A stretch of DNA of 64,000 nt, from assembly GCA_030159075.1 (NCBI GenBank), contig BROG01000043.1, positions 940,001 through 1,004,000 of the forward strand, in the 5' to 3' direction. Of this stretch, positions 1 to 12,191 are shown in pieces (the stretch's first letter is position 1; the number at the start of each line of letters is the position of its first letter). Position numbers and translations under genes: made by a program. The notes beneath the pieces were generated by a model. That model ran no database searches and had not been told where the DNA came from. It saw nothing but the letters and a program-made list of their open reading frames with translations. The stretch is from Atrina japonica. Taxonomy: Eukaryota > Mollusca > Bivalvia > Pterioida > Pinnidae.

Positions 1-143
<143 letters not shown>

Positions 144-207
144 TAGTGAAGATTTCTTTGATCACATTAGTAAAATTGAGACACATATACTTTATTTTCT
201 AATTCAG

Positions 208-352
208 ATAACATCATCTGGGGTATGTCACTCAGATGCTTCCGGACTGGAGGGTGTTCTTTTCCCCTTCATGCCATTCCCAACAGTATTGGGACATGAA
301 GCAGGTGGTGTTGTTGAGAGTGTGGGAGATGGTGTATTCAGTGTCCAGCCTG
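208..352 (+). CDS. ADH5: ADH5 exon 3b, duplicated and probably mutually exclusive alternative
   Basis: A second version of the preceding exon, only 66 bp downstream. It has a T-rich acceptor ending ttcag at 207 and a donor gtaata at 353. It is 145 nt and open throughout, entering at phase 0 and leaving after one base (CCT G), as exon 3a does, so either can splice to exon 4. Including both would shift the frame. It reads ITSSGVCHSDASGLEG, later TVLGHEAGG and VESVGDGV. The zinc-ligand Cys and the His-Glu pair are kept, but HTD becomes HSD and the glutathione-binding DPEG stretch is replaced by a hydrophobic, proline-rich segment one residue longer. At least a dozen shared residues use different synonymous codons, which argues for protein-level selection on both copies. 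It could be a decaying duplicate, but nothing in it is broken. Confidence 0.85.
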
Positions 353-1428
353 GTAATAAAATTGAATACATATAAATGTATCCAGACAATGTGCACAAGG
401 CTGAAAATAAATTTAATCTGTTTGATGTTCCCTGACAAATCAAAATAGTCCTGACCAAATCTATTTTGGTCATTTTGCTGTTTACTTTTTATTTCTCTGA
501 TAAATTTTAAATTTGTAAGGTTTATGCACTGGAAATAACAGAAACTATCCAACGACTTACAAAATAAACTAATGGTCAGAGCACATCCAACAGATTAATA
601 TGCATATAAGCAGTTTAGACATTTGTAGGCTAATGAACTAGATTTTCCTGTCTCTTAATTTCCCGTTAGGACTGTCATTGACTCATTCTCAGAATAAGAT
701 GTGGGAGCCTTGGTCAGTTAGGGTTTGAATAATGACTAAGGTGGTTGTTGAAACCGATGGGAATTTTGTTAATTTGATGAATACTGCAAGCATGTGTTCC
801 TGCAATAGACCTTTTCCAAATTGTTCCAATTCAACATGGTTCGTAATGATATTATGCACCTTCAGTGGAAAATATGCCCTACATAACGTCTGGTTAATGA
901 CTTAATTGCATAGGTGACCGGCAGTATGTATTGTGTACAGTGAAATGAGCCATATTTGAGAAATATCCTCAACTTTACAAAAATGAAAATTTAGTTTAAC
1001 TTTTCCCCCTCTCAGATGACCTGAAACAAGATACCATTGAATGTAATCAATGTAAGCATTACAAAACTGGAAATTAACCTAGGTCACATTTCTATTAATG
1101 TCATGTGATACAAGTACAAACTATTCCACCAAACTGAACGGAATGGGACAACTAGAAAAATTATTTTTTAACACAAAAAGCTAGTACATGTATCCTTGAC
1201 TTCCTGTGCATGCTTTGTTTCACCTAAGTGTTTACAGTTACTGATGCTGAGTTATAATTGTCTGATTCTCATAATGAGTGGAGTATTATTTTGACTATCA
1301 TAGGGACGATTTTATTTTTTTCCCAGTTATGACAGGCTGCACAGGAAATGTGTTGTTGGTATGATGACAAGTATGATTGATTACAACTGCCAGTGTCATT
1401 CTAATGTTGTTATGCCGCATCACCTAGA
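353..1428. other. Start of ADH5 intron 3, no gene seen
   Basis: First kilobase of the 9.9-kb intron 353-10299. It is AT-rich with no convincing ORF, RNA gene or repeat. A third copy of exon 3 was looked for and not seen. Confidence 0.6.
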
Positions 1429-1612
1429 AAATCAACTCAGCTGGGTCCAGAAAGGGTTCACAAGACTCTACCCTGCCGGGTTATATCATATCAACTCAGC
1501 TGGGTCCAGAAAGGGTTCACAAGACTCTACCCAGCTGAGTTGATATATCATATCAACTCAGCTGGGTCCAGAAAGGGTTCACAAGACTCTACCCTGCCGG
1601 GTTATATCATTA
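1429..1612. repeat. Three-copy tandem repeat of 59-62 bp, one copy forming a long hairpin
   Basis: The word atcaactcagctgggtcc starts at 1431, 1490 and 1552, and each copy continues through agaaagggttcacaagactc. Copies 1 and 3 end in ccctgccgggttatatcat. Copy 2 ends instead in an inverted version of the unit's start. As a result 1529-1567 is a perfect palindrome with an 18-bp stem and a 3-base loop. Confidence 0.9.
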
Positions 1613-2125
1613 TTTGTTTGACAATATCACTGTCAGATTGGTCAGTTTCAGATCTTTGTTAGTGTTAAATATGCTTCATTGATTGTACACATTACTACTG
1701 CTTTGTTCTGTGTTTTATGTTGGTTGATAGACTAACAGCCATGCTTCTAAGTTGCCATCTTTTATTTCACTATATAACATATAAACAGACAGGCCTGCCT
1801 GATATACATGTATAATATAAGTATGAATACTGCAACTTTGTTTTTTGAAAGTTCTCAAAAATCGAAAGTTCAAATGATCATGAATAAAGTTCAATGTCAA
1901 TATGAAGTTTGCAGTGTTTATATTATCATTGACATTAACTGACATGTATTGACTAGCGATATATTTGCTGACTGATTCTCAACATTAAGCATATATGTAA
2001 AATGTAATTTTATAACATGAAATAAAAGTTATTAACTCTTGTAATATAGTTAACTCAAATGATTAATGTTCATACAAATGAATGAGGGGATGATTTCACC
2101 TCTATTACATAAACAAATCATAAAA

Positions 2126-2545
2126 TTAGATTTCTATCACTTGGAAGAAAGCAGAAGTAATTATTATGCCTTTCACACTTTGAAAAAAAGAACACAATTT
2201 CACTTTGAAAATGAACACTCCTGATGAATAATCTCGAAGATACACTGGTCTTCTTATTGTACTACCACCAGGCGTTTGTATCCATGGTGATTTTGGACTT
2301 TGAATATTTTCACTTATAGAATTATTCCCAGTATTGTCATAAGGATTCTGATTAGATGATTGATTATGATCATGCATATCTAATATTTCATCTAAATCTG
2401 GTTCATCATTTAACATCATCTGTGATGGTGTTACATCTTCACGAGTACGAATGATATGTTTGCGATTCCTTCTGTATGATCCCTTTTGATTTTCAACTAT
2501 GTATGATCTGGTGAGTGATATTCTTTCACTCTGCCGATTTGCCAT
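2126..2545 (-). pseudogene. Gypsy polyprotein C-terminal tail
   Basis: Carries the basic tail that follows integrase in invertebrate gypsy elements: RSYIVENQKGSYRRNRKHI near the start and TPGGSTIRRPVYLRDY later. The frame overlaps the end of the core ORF by about 50 bp, marking another frameshift. Confidence 0.65.
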
Positions 2546-3222
2546 TGTTGATTATGATGAAATCTAGCATTTTCTCCTTCTTTGAGAGACATGAGACGTT
2601 TAAATCCCTTATCATGATATTTCTGTTGTAATGCTTGGGTTATTTCCCTTTGTTTTTTAACTTCTTTGTGATCTACAACTCTCGGTTTGAGTTTGTCCTT
2701 AGGAATAGGTAAAATCGAATGTAGTTCTCTGCTCATGAGAAGTTGAGCTGGTGATTTCATATCCGTTGGTGTGTTTCTGTATTCTAGAAGACAAACATGT
2801 GGATCACTGCCATCATGTTTTGATTTTTCCAGGAATGTTTTCACTATTTGGACTGATTTCTCTGCTAATCCGTTTCCTTGAGGGAAATGAGGACTTGAGG
2901 TTATGTGTTTGAATCCCCATTTTTGTGAAAATGTTTTAAATTCATTAGACGAAAACTGTGGTTCATTGTCACTTCTGACAATTTCTGGTATCCCATGACG
3001 AGCGAATATTGCTTTGATATGGTTTATTACTGTGGAGGATGTTGTGTGTTCCAACCTTGCTATTTCAGAGTATCTTGAATTGTAATCTGTTACCATTACA
3101 TAATCATTATGATCCCATGTGAATAAATCAGTTCCTACCATTTGCCATGGACTATTGGTAGCGGTGTGCTTATCAATGGTTCTTTTCTGTTTGCATTTTG
3201 TAGGCTCATACAGACAGTGCAT
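2497..3222 (-). pseudogene. Gypsy integrase catalytic core
   Basis: About 240 residues with the D,D-35-E pattern of the rve family: GTDLFTWDHNDYVMVTDY for the first Asp, VRSDNEPQFSSNEF for the second, and GNGLAEKSVQIVK for the Glu. These acids are present, and this is the best preserved segment of the element. The start is a frameshift border rather than a real start codon. Confidence 0.9.
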
Positions 3223-3437
3223 TTAGAAACAATGTCCTCTATCTTTGAGTTCATACTTGGCCAATAAAGTAGTTCTCTCGCTCTCTTCTTACATTTTTCT
3301 ATTCCCATATGGCCTATGTGAATCTTCTCCCGCATCTCTTTTTGTAACGACTGTGGTATCACAATTCTTGTTCCTTTGAAGGTTATGCCATCTATCACTA
3401 TGAGTTCATGTTTATGTATCCAATATTCTTGTGTCAT
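3135..3437 (-). pseudogene. Gypsy integrase N-terminal H2C2 zinc finger
   Basis: Contains HIGHMGIEKCKKRARELLYW followed by VSKCTVC, the HHCC zinc-binding domain that precedes retroviral-type integrase cores. Its frame overlaps but differs from that of the core at 2497-3222, so a frameshift lies in 3135-3222. Confidence 0.85.
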
Positions 3438-3567
3438 TGTCAGTGATTTTTCTCTGTGTTCTGGCCAACCTGCTTCTATTGTTTTCTTTACACCTTGTAG
3501 AACTGTATCTTTTGCAGTTTCTTGTTTATTGTTTCATTGGATATATTCAAATCTTGTATAATAGAGT

Positions 3568-3840
3568 TCACAAATCTGGATACTTCTGTTCTATATCTGA
3601 AGGTTTGTCATTTAGATATGGACATGATAATGTGTCTGCTACAATTAGTTCCTTTCCTGGTCTGTATTTCAATTGAATGTCATACTTTTGGAGTCTAAGT
3701 AGCATTCTTTGCAATTGAAATGGAGCTTTGCAAAGTGGTTTTTGAATAATGGTTTCTAGCGGTTTGTGGTTAGATTCCATATGTACAATGTGTCCTTGAG
3801 TATATTGGTCAAAACGTTCGAGTGCGAACAATACCGCCAA
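3568..3840 (-). pseudogene. Gypsy RNase H domain fragment
   Basis: Shows the C-terminal half of the gypsy RNase H domain: VLFALERFDQYTQGHIVHM, then HKPLETI, the QLQRMLLRLQKYD helix and YRPGKELIVADTLS. The family normally has an Asp directly before HKPL (third catalytic acid). Here it reads Asn, so the domain would be inactive even if translated. Confidence 0.85.
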
Positions 3841-4294
3841 AAGTTTTTTTTGATTTGTGCGTATCTACATTCAGTATCAGTTAGTGCTCTAGATGCAAAA
3901 GCAATAGGTTTGTTGTCTTGTAAAATAAGACCAGATGAGTCATAACTAATGAGAATTGGTTTGTTTACACAAAAATACTGTACAGGTTCTTGTGATAATA
4001 CTGATTTGATCTTCTTGAAAGCTTCCTGTTGTGGTTTCTACCATGTAAATGTAACATCATGTCTCAAAAGAGATCGTATTGGTTGTGTGATATTTGACAT
4101 GTTAGGTATAAATTTTGCTAGGTAGTTAACTGTTCTAATAGTCTTTCAACCTTTTTTGTTTTCCGGTGGAGGCATATTGGTTATTGCTTTCACTTTCTCT
4201 GGGGCTGGCTTGACTCCATTTTCAGTTAGTTTATATCCAATGTAACTGACTTCTGGTACTCTGAATTTACATTTTTCCTTGTTGAGTGTTAGAC

Positions 4295-4780
4295 TTATGT
4301 CACAACATTTTTCAATACTATTTCTAATCTGTTGTCATGTTCTTCTATGGTTGTTCCCCATACTAGAATGTCATCGATATCTGTTTCATCGCCAGGCATA
4401 TCATCAAAATGTTGAGATATTCTCTTTTGGAAGACTTCCTGGGCAGATTTTATTCCGAATGCCATTCTTGTGTAGCAATATCTGCCAAAGGGTGTGCTGA
4501 ATGTAGTGAGTTCCTGACTCTTAATATCCAAAAGTATTTGCCAATAGCCATGATTTGCATCTAACTTTGTGAATACTTTGGCACCTTGCATTCTTGTTAT
4601 GATATCTTCTATAGTTGGTAGATGATGGTGTTCTCGTTTTATGGCTAGATTTAGAGCTCTTGGATCTAGACAAATTCTTACTGAATCTGAGTTAGACTTT
4701 GTGACTATCACAAGTGAGTTAACCCATTCTGTAGGATGGTCAATCTTTCTGATTACACCGTTCTGTACCATTTCAGACAA
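4295..4780 (-). pseudogene. Gypsy reverse transcriptase core
   Basis: 161 residues with a clear order of RT motifs: GVIRKIDHPTEWVNSLVIV, RICLDPRALN, motif A TKLDANHGYWQI, motif B RMAFGIKSAQEVFQ and motif C DIDDILVWG. The usual YxDD or FxDD reads D-I-D-D, so the aromatic first residue is lost. The reading frame ends shortly after motif C. Thumb and connection sequence is scattered over 3840-4290 in broken frames. Confidence 0.9.
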
Positions 4781-5063
4781 TGTTTCTTTGAGGTTTTTGT
4801 CTTAGTGCTGTCGGAACATTCCTTGGTGGATTTATCACTGGAATTGCGTCATTATCTAGCTTAATCTTATATGGTTTCACTAAGCATCCTAGTCCTTGAA
4901 AGACTTGTGGGTATCTTTCTAATGGTGAGTCATTTTCGTGTTTTACTGTGGTTAGTACAACTTTGATTATGTCCAAATCTTGAGAGGTTTTCATACCAAT
5001 CAATGGCGTACAGTCACTTTGTGTGATGTAGAAATCTACTAAAGATCCAGTAATATCAAACAC
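4773..5063 (-). pseudogene. Gypsy protease/RT junction fragment
   Basis: The open stretch carries the linker between protease and reverse transcriptase of gypsy elements, seen in YPQVFQGLGCLVKPYKIKL and the following PPRNVPTALR. The stop near 4773 and the new frame at 4780 show a frameshift at the border with the RT core. The protease active site was not recognised; the region 5070-5300 is degraded. Confidence 0.7.
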
Positions 5064-5302
5064 AGCTTTCCCAACAATATGAAGTTATTCACCTGTGTAT
5101 CTGGTAAGTGTTACATTTGTCTTATGAAGTTTAATATCTTTGTTGATTGTGTAAAAGTGTTCATAGGTAGTATATTAGCTTGTGAGCCAGTGTCAACTTT
5201 CAGCTTAATTGTTTTGCCATTTAGATTCAAGTGAAATTATAATTCATCTGTACCAAGTTCTTTCTTACTCTTTGTTACAACATCAACAAATGAATCGTTT
5301 TG

Positions 5303-5515
5303 TCAATCGTTGTCATGCTCGTCAATAATTTGACTTTTGACTTCCAATTCATATACACCTTTTGTATGACAACACCTTTTGAAATAATTACCGTTTGTTG
5401 CATTTGTGACATATTTTCCCATGTGCGAGACAGTTACCTCTACTATGAAATGTACCACATTTTCTAAAGTGAGATCTCCATCTCTTAATAGCCTTTCTTT
5501 TACCCTTTCAGACAC
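5303..5515 (-). pseudogene. Gypsy gag, C-terminal part with degenerate zinc knuckle
   Basis: Resumes the gag reading frame after the insertion with SERVKERLLRDGDLTLE, the conserved helix that precedes the nucleocapsid region. It then shows a worn CCHC region (NGNYFKRCCHTKGVYELE). The first Cys residues of the expected zinc knuckles are missing, so nucleic-acid binding is unlikely. Confidence 0.75.
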
Positions 5516-5521
5516 GACTCC

Positions 5522-6593
5522 CAGGGTTTTCCCTGATGCAAAAATTCTGCATATTTATGCATAAAAATCCTAAATGATGCCTAAAATAAGATCTATTGCG
5601 TTCTAGTGGACGCGTTAAATACTTGATGTCTTTCGAGATTGTTTGGGTAAATAAACCAAGCGTGCATCTTAATTTCTACCAGTTTGCTTCCTTTTTTATG
5701 TCCATTTTTAATTCTTATGTTCTAGTGCAATTCCACAAGAAAACAAAGAAACTGAATTCATCACTTTATTTACAATAAAACAGGGAAATCTTTAGTTCTA
5801 ATATGGATCTAGAATCAACAAGACAACATCATTCATCACTTTCTTCTGGAAGTATAAATTAAAGAAGGGATACCAAACCGGACTTTCAAGTGAATTATGC
5901 AAATTAAAAAAAATAATAATGAAAGTACTAATGATACTTATATAAAATGATCTATTTACACAAATGTTTATGTAAATCTTACATATGATAAAGCACTTTA
6001 ATACTTAAAATGGATAAAATAAATATCATTTTCAAATAAATAAATTTGAGGCATCAATTAGTAGGCTACATGTATTTAGTAACTTTTCAGTTTTGCATCT
6101 ATATTTCTAAAACATGTAAGTGTATTACAATTTATAGATTTTTAATATAAATTTTCCATATGATTTCAAATGTAGTTAAAACAACTATATTTTATTTCAT
6201 TTCTTGTAAACCTTTAATCTATAGTACATGTATGTTTACCACAATAATATATTGAATTAAGGGAACTCTGAGGGTTCAAGAACAAACCAGGAAATTATGA
6301 TGGTGTTACAGTAACATATAAAAATGGTGCTGATGTCTTGTTTCACATATGAATGCGGGAAAAACTACTGACTCTCCCGACATGATTAAATTATGATCAG
6401 AAAATAAATGCTCCACATGTTCTCTATAGGGATGTCAGTAATTATCAACAAAAGTGCACATTTGACATTCAATTTAATTCTGGTCGAATTGAAGTGGACT
6501 GCAAATGGACTTCTAAATTACCAAATGGACTCCTAATTTTGTAGTTGTGAGAGTCCATGGACTCCTCATTTGAAAATCCCAGGGAAAACCCTG
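5522..6593. mobile_element. 1072-bp terminal-inverted-repeat element inserted in gypsy gag
   Basis: Both ends carry the same 14-bp inverted repeat: CAGGGTTTTCCCTG on the left and CAGGGAAAACCCTG on the right. Each end is itself a small palindrome. Immediately outside, GACTCC occurs at 5516-5521 and again at 6594-6599, consistent with a 6-bp target duplication. Removing the element and one copy of the duplication rejoins the two gag halves in frame, so the insertion came after the retrotransposon. No transposase was recognised inside, so it is probably non-autonomous. The CAGGG termini recall hAT elements, but hAT normally makes 8-bp duplications, so the family is left open. Confidence 0.8.
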
Positions 6594-6707
6594 GACTCCA
6601 CAGACAAGTTTATATTTGATCATTTCATCGTGTAATGCTTTTGGCAATGACTTGTAGTTCCATGACATACTGATATGGTTTCAGATTGAGTTTGTGACCT
6701 AGTGTCC

Positions 6708-6983
6708 TCAAACAGTAGTATTTTCTCTGGGATTACAATAATCTTGAAACTTTTTGAAAAGAATTTTTATCTTATCTGTTTCCTCCTCTGTAAGGGTCAT
6801 AGTATTGTATACTTCTCTGCCATCCTGCCCTATTATATAGAGAAAAGCGCTATACTTATCTTTCTCCTCACGATTTGGCATAGCAATGTCGATGTATAAT
6901 TTCATCGACTGTTCCCACTTTCTCCATCTTTCTGGTAAATTACCATCACTTTTTGTGAGATCTAGGGGTCCTATGTGTTCCAT
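6708..6983 (-). pseudogene. Gypsy gag, N-terminal part
   Basis: Begins MEHIGPLDLTKSDGN and includes the gag-like stretch RWRKWEQSMKLYID, followed by a DGREVYNTM segment typical of invertebrate gypsy capsid-like proteins. The coding similarity continues to about 6600, where the inserted element begins, and resumes at 5515. No Met upstream of 6983 is in frame nearby, so this is the likely original start. Confidence 0.75.
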
Positions 6984-6989
6984 ACTTGA

Positions 6990-7790
6990 TTATTTACAAC
7001 ACTTTCAACTCGTTTGCAAGTTTGACAAGTAGCGTTTTTTTAATCAATATGGCGGACACACATGTTTTAGGCATAAACTGGAGATTACAAGTATAAGTAT
7101 AAGTATGAATACTGCAGCTACTACACAGTGCTTTAGCTAGCAAAGTAAATGAAAGTTTATATCCCTGCAATAAAATTAAAGCCACATTCCGGGGAGTAAT
7201 ATTCATAAATAAACTTTTCTGTATTCTCTTAATGCGTATTCGTATGAACTTTCGTCATATTTTCAAAGTCCTATTCTAACTAATTAGTTAATTAATCATG
7301 GGAAACACCTAACACATTGATCTATTTATGAAAGGTAAGGTGTTGCCGGTCATGCGGTAACGCTCTACTGAACATGTTCGTTTCACCATTCAGGACAACC
7401 CAGACAAGTGGAACACCAATCAAATGCTCTTGAACACTGTCCTGGGCAAGCAATTTAGCCATACACTTATGTGAATTATGTAAATTTTATCAACATCTTT
7501 GAAATAACTACTTCCTGCCTTGTTACATTCCATTGTTACATGTTCAGAGACTGCAAGGACAGTACTCTCACAGGGAATCGAGCTCATCTTTTAAATCACT
7601 TGTTCACCAGGGTAAATTTAAGAATTCCTATGGAATCCCCCTTATAACTCCATAATACATCAAATTTTTTGAATTTTTTTTCATTTTCATCGGTTAGGAG
7701 TGGTTTTCTAATGAAAATGTCAAAAATTATAATAACATCCAGAAAATTACAATAACGTCCCCGGAATGTGACTTTAAGTAACAATTTTAT
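6990..7790. other. Intron 3 interval with no gene
   Basis: Nothing coding is seen. The stretch directly behind the gypsy gag start (about 7000-7210) is where a 5' LTR would be expected. It shares only the short word ataagtatgaatactgca with the opposite flank near 1817. Confidence 0.5.
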
Positions 7791-7794
7791 GCCC

Positions 7795-8025
7795 TTTAGA
7801 TTCAAGAATTCACGCTTTGAACCATAAAGTCTGGTCAGCGCATGTTCGAACCTCACTGGAACCTAAGCTGATATTTGTGTGAAAATTGCCAGTTTACATG
7901 CGGAAAGTTGGTGATCTCTTCCTGTGTACATTGTAACTGGGTTCTCTCCTCCACCATTAAATACTTGTCATCACCATGCATGTATAACTAAAAGTGTTGA
8001 ATGTGGCTTAAAACACAAAATATTC
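7795..8025 (+). mobile_element. tRNA-headed SINE copy, diverged
   Basis: Shares several blocks in the same order with the better copy at 45974-46225: a box-B-like tgttcgaacct, then aaaattgccagtttac, then gggttctctcctccac, then an end resembling tgtataactaaaagtg. The head is too worn to judge the tRNA of origin. Confidence 0.7.
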
Positions 8026-8039
8026 AAATATATTTATAT

Positions 8040-9110
8040 TATGTCACTAATTATGTGTTGTATTATTTCTAGTGCCATTATTTATTCTATTGCAGGAATA
8101 TTATTTCTATTTCACACATTTTTTGTTTGTTGAATTATTTCTGATGTCATTTGTGTGTTGTATTATTTCTGATGTTATTTGTGTTGTATTATTTCTGATG
8201 TTATTTGTGTTGTATTATTTCTGATGTTATTTGTGTTGTATTATTTCTGATGTTATTTGTGTTGTATTATTTCTGATGTTATTTGTGTTGTATTATTTCT
8301 GATGTTATTTGTCTTATATTATTTCTGATGATATTTGTGTTGTATTATTTCTGATGTTATTTGTGTTGTATTATTTCTGTTATTTGTGTTGTATTATTTC
8401 TGATGTTATTTGTGTTGTATTGTTGTATTATTTCTGATGTTATTTGTTGTATTATTTTTGATGTTATTTGTATTGTATTATTTCTGATATTATTTGTGTT
8501 GTATTATTTCTGATGTTATTTGTATTGTATTATTTCTGATGTTATTTGTGTTGTATTATTTCTGATGTTATTTGTGTAATTATTTCTGATGTCATTTGTG
8601 TGTTGCATTATTTCTGATATCATTTGTGTTGCATTATTTCTTATGTCATTTGTGTGTTGAATTATTTCTGATGTCATTTGTGTGTTGCATTATTTCCGAT
8701 GTTATTTGTGTTGTATTATTTCTGATGTTATTTGTGTTGTATTATTTCTAATGTCATTTGTGTTGTATTATTTCTGATGTTATTTGTGTTGTATTATTTC
8801 TGATGTTATTTGTGTTGTATTATTTCTAATGTTATTTGTATTGTATTATTTCTGATGTTATTTGTGTTGTATTATTTCTTCATGTATTTGTGTTGTATTA
8901 TTTCTGATGTTATTTGTGTTGTATTATTTCTGATGTCATTTGTGTTGTATTATTTCTGATGTCATTTGTGTTGTATTATTTCTGATGTCATTTGTGTTGT
9001 ATTATTTCTGATGTCATTTGTGTTGTATTATTTCTGATGTCTTTATTTGTGTGTTGTATTATTTTTTATGTCATCATTTGCTTGTTGTATCATTTGTTAT
9101 GTCATTTTTT
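8040..9110. repeat. 26-bp minisatellite, about 40 copies
   Basis: Tandem array of the unit gtgttgtattatttctgatg plus ttattt, with spacing of exactly 26 bp in the regular central part and variants of 20-30 bp at the edges. The ORFs across it are simple translations of the repeat. A second block of the same family lies at 9985-10275. Confidence 0.95.
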
Positions 9111-9224
9111 TAGGGGACATAATAAACCAACACAAAAAATGTTTCTCGGAAACTACTTGACGGATTCTAATGAAACTTAATATGATGATAGATGTGTGTG
9201 TGTGCAGATGTGCACAATGTATTT

Positions 9225-9850
9225 TGCGACATCATAAAAAGATGGCCTCTATGGCAAACAGGCTCTTGATTGGTAAAAAATTTCAACATTGTCCGATTTT
9301 TATGAAATTTGGAATTTATGGGTATTAAGGGATTGCGATTTCAATGATATGGGTTTTGTTCCCATATATTGCAAACAGAGGCTTCTAATTGGTCAAAATT
9401 TCAACATTGTCCGATTTTTATAAAATTTTAACATTGTCCGATTTTTATAAAATTTGGAATTTTTGGGTATTAAGGGATTGCGATTTCAATGATATGGGTT
9501 TTGTTGCTGTCTATAGCAAACTGAGGATTCTGAATTGGTCTAAATTTAAACATAGTCTGATTTTAATGAAATTTAGCATTTATTTGTATCGAGGGATTGC
9601 TAATTCAATGGTATGGGTTTTGTTGTTGTCTATGACAATCCTAGGCTTCTGATTGGTCAAAATTTCAACACTGACAGATTTTTATGAAATTTTTGAATTT
9701 ATGGGTATCAAGGGATTGCAATTTCAATGGTATTGGTTTTGTTGCTGTCTATGGCAAACTGGGGATTCTGATTGGTCAAAATGTCAACATTGTTTGATTT
9801 TGCTGAAATTTGAAAATTTACTGGTATCATTGATTGCGATTTCAGCCTTA
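9225..9850. repeat. Tandem repeat of about 119 bp, five copies
   Basis: The phrase ttggtcaaaatttcaacatt and variants starts near 9267, 9386, 9530, 9648 and 9768. Each copy runs on through tttatgaaatttggaattta and gggattgcgatttcaatg. The second copy has an extra internal 27-bp duplication at about 9410-9445, which explains its longer spacing. The block sits inside the 26-bp array family. Confidence 0.9.
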
Positions 9851-9984
9851 TGACTTTTATTCCTCAAAACCTGTGAAGAACAATTGCAGATTGGTATGTA
9901 AATAAATGCTGATTGATATCAACACGACTTGTTTCACTGTTTGGGGGACATCATGTAACAGTACCCTGTTACAATTAGCCCTTG

Positions 9985-10388
<404 letters not shown>

Positions 10389-10639
10389 TAACATCATTGT
10401 TAAAGATGTGATCTGTTTCTGTACATGGTATGTCATGCCAGTTATTACACACTCAAATTTTTAATACTGCACATCTCTTCATATCACAGGAGCAAGTACA
10501 GTAGGAGCTGCTGTGATTTGATTAAGATAAATTCCGATTTTTCTATAACTGCCAGAGTACTTCAAGGACATCAGTTAGCCAGACAAATTCAGTAAAAATA
10601 GGGTTGGCTCAGTAAAAGTTCTGGCACCATGTGACTAAA

Positions 10640-10745
10640 TGTCGGGACCCGGTTGCACAACACATTGTTGAATTTAACCTACAGTTAGCCCATTGGTTAA
10701 CTTCACATTAAATTCAGCAACCTGCTGTGCAGCTGGGTCCTGGAC
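10640..10745. repeat. Short foldback element (about 100 bp)
   Basis: The left arm gggacccggttgcacaac with gaatttaac is matched in inverse by the right arm attaaattcagcaacc with gctgggtcc. The arms are imperfect and separated by a short centre. Such foldbacks occur repeatedly in this window (compare 31340-31488). Confidence 0.7.
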
Positions 10746-10914
10746 ATTCAACCTCAAAGTACTTGTCTCCTCAGGCAAAGTAGAGTCTACATGTTGTAGA
10801 GATCAAGTTCACTCTGTTCAGCTTGTAGAACCAAAATGAATCACTAGGTTTCCCTGGGGATCTTAAGGGTTATCATACTTATAAAATACATTTTGTAAAA
10901 CATGGTTTATTTAA

Positions 10915-12191
10915 AGGGGCATTAGCTGTGTCTACCAAGAAAACAATTCTACTTTAACTAATTGTACTTGATGTACAATAACAAAGTAGAGCTACGCACA
11001 GGCATACAAATTTCATATTCCTATATATTTTGTTAAAATAAGCTAGGGTACAGCGTGGTATTCATATACAAATATAGTCAAACCAGTTGTTTGCAGCCAC
11101 TCAAGGAAAGTTGAAAAAGTGGCTGTATAAGCAGGGTTAGAAATTAGCAGTAGTCCACCAGTCCGACATTAGTAACTTTTGCACTGCACTTGTCAAGGTT
11201 GTGCTTCAGCTAGTCCGGTTGACTAGTAGAAAATATGTATAAACATGAGCAAGAAATGATTAATGAAACTATACAGTATATTGAACACCAGAATTACTTA
11301 ATGAGCCCTAAATGTTTTTGTGTATTTAAACTAAGATAATCATGAGAATATAAACATGATAAAAACACAAAAAGTAGATAACTTACTAAAATTACCAATT
11401 TGGTACGGTAATTCTTGTACCAATTTGGTAATTTGTCATATGGCTTTGGGGATAGTGACTTTGTGTAGGGACTGGTAAAATGTCTTCCCAGCTAATCCAA
11501 CTGGCTTGTGAGACAAAATTGCTAAATTTGTCCTCTGATAAGACAGGTGGCCTTTGGTTCCAAGTTGATTAAAATCACAAAGAAAAAAAAATTATGATGT
11601 TCATTATGCAGTGTATGGCAGTACATGTACTTACCAATTAAATATTCAAAATGATGTGTGATAGTTTGATATCATTTCATTGTTCATAAAATGTAATATG
11701 TGAAGGTCTCTGTACTTATCAGTAAGTATTAACATTAGATAAAAGTGTCATTTTATTGTTAAAACAAATTCAGTTATTTGTTTCTGATTCATGCTCCTAC
11801 TGATAGATCAGCCATGCTCACAAAATGGCTGCCAAAACCAATATGGTCAAGCATTTTGTTGTGTACATCACTGGCTATTGGCCATGTTAGACAGGTGCCT
11901 GCTGGTTTAGTGAAATCGATTTGGGGAACACAACCTGGCTGTTGAAGAAGAGTGGCTGCTTTAAACAAGTGGCTGTTAAGGCAGGTTTGACTGTAGTAAG
12001 TTTGAGTCAATCAACTGCAATTCAAAAAGTGTCAAACTTCCATTCCTGAAGCAATTTTTCACAAATTATATAGGAATTTAAGAATTTTATGCCTGTGTAT
12101 ATCTCTTTTTTGTTATTTTATATCAATTTAAGTAGTAAATTAAAGTAAGGGAATAATGTTTTGAAAAAAAAAACCCATAGCTAATGCCCCT
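10915..12191. mobile_element. 1.28-kb element with long inverted ends, flanked by TTAA
   Basis: The left end AGGGGCATTAGCTGTG is matched in inverse at 12191 (AGGGGCATTAGCTATG on the minus strand). Similarity continues inward for well over 100 bp (aggcata near aattcctatat in both arms). Both ends abut TTAA (10911-10914 and 12192-12195), the target used by piggyBac-like transposases. No transposase was recognised inside. A third, single end of the same family is at 62220. It lies in ADH5 intron 4. Confidence 0.7.

Larger units (their letters stand above)
2126..6983 (-). mobile_element. Broken Ty3/gypsy-type LTR retrotransposon, interrupted by a DNA element
   Basis: On the minus strand, from high to low coordinates, there are gag, a protease/RT junction, reverse transcriptase, RNase H, integrase zinc finger, integrase core and a C-terminal tail. 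This is the Ty3/gypsy order. The reading frame is broken at several points (near 5063, 4290, 3840 and 3437/3222) and gag is split by an insertion at 5522-6593. Matching long terminal repeats were not recognised in the flanks; the only shared word seen is about 16 bases near 1820 and 7100. The LTRs are therefore lost or too diverged to see by eye. The element lies antisense to ADH5 in its third intron and cannot produce a full polyprotein. Confidence 0.9.

Noticed and set aside
228..552. Minus-strand ORFs of 81 and 106 codons over exon 3b
   Set aside because: Shadows of the plus-strand ADH5 exon; no family similarity or splice structure.
1817..7117. Shared word ataagtatgaatactgca at 1817 and 7098 as gypsy LTRs
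   Set aside because: Similarity is limited to about 16-18 bases; no extended LTR match was seen by eye.
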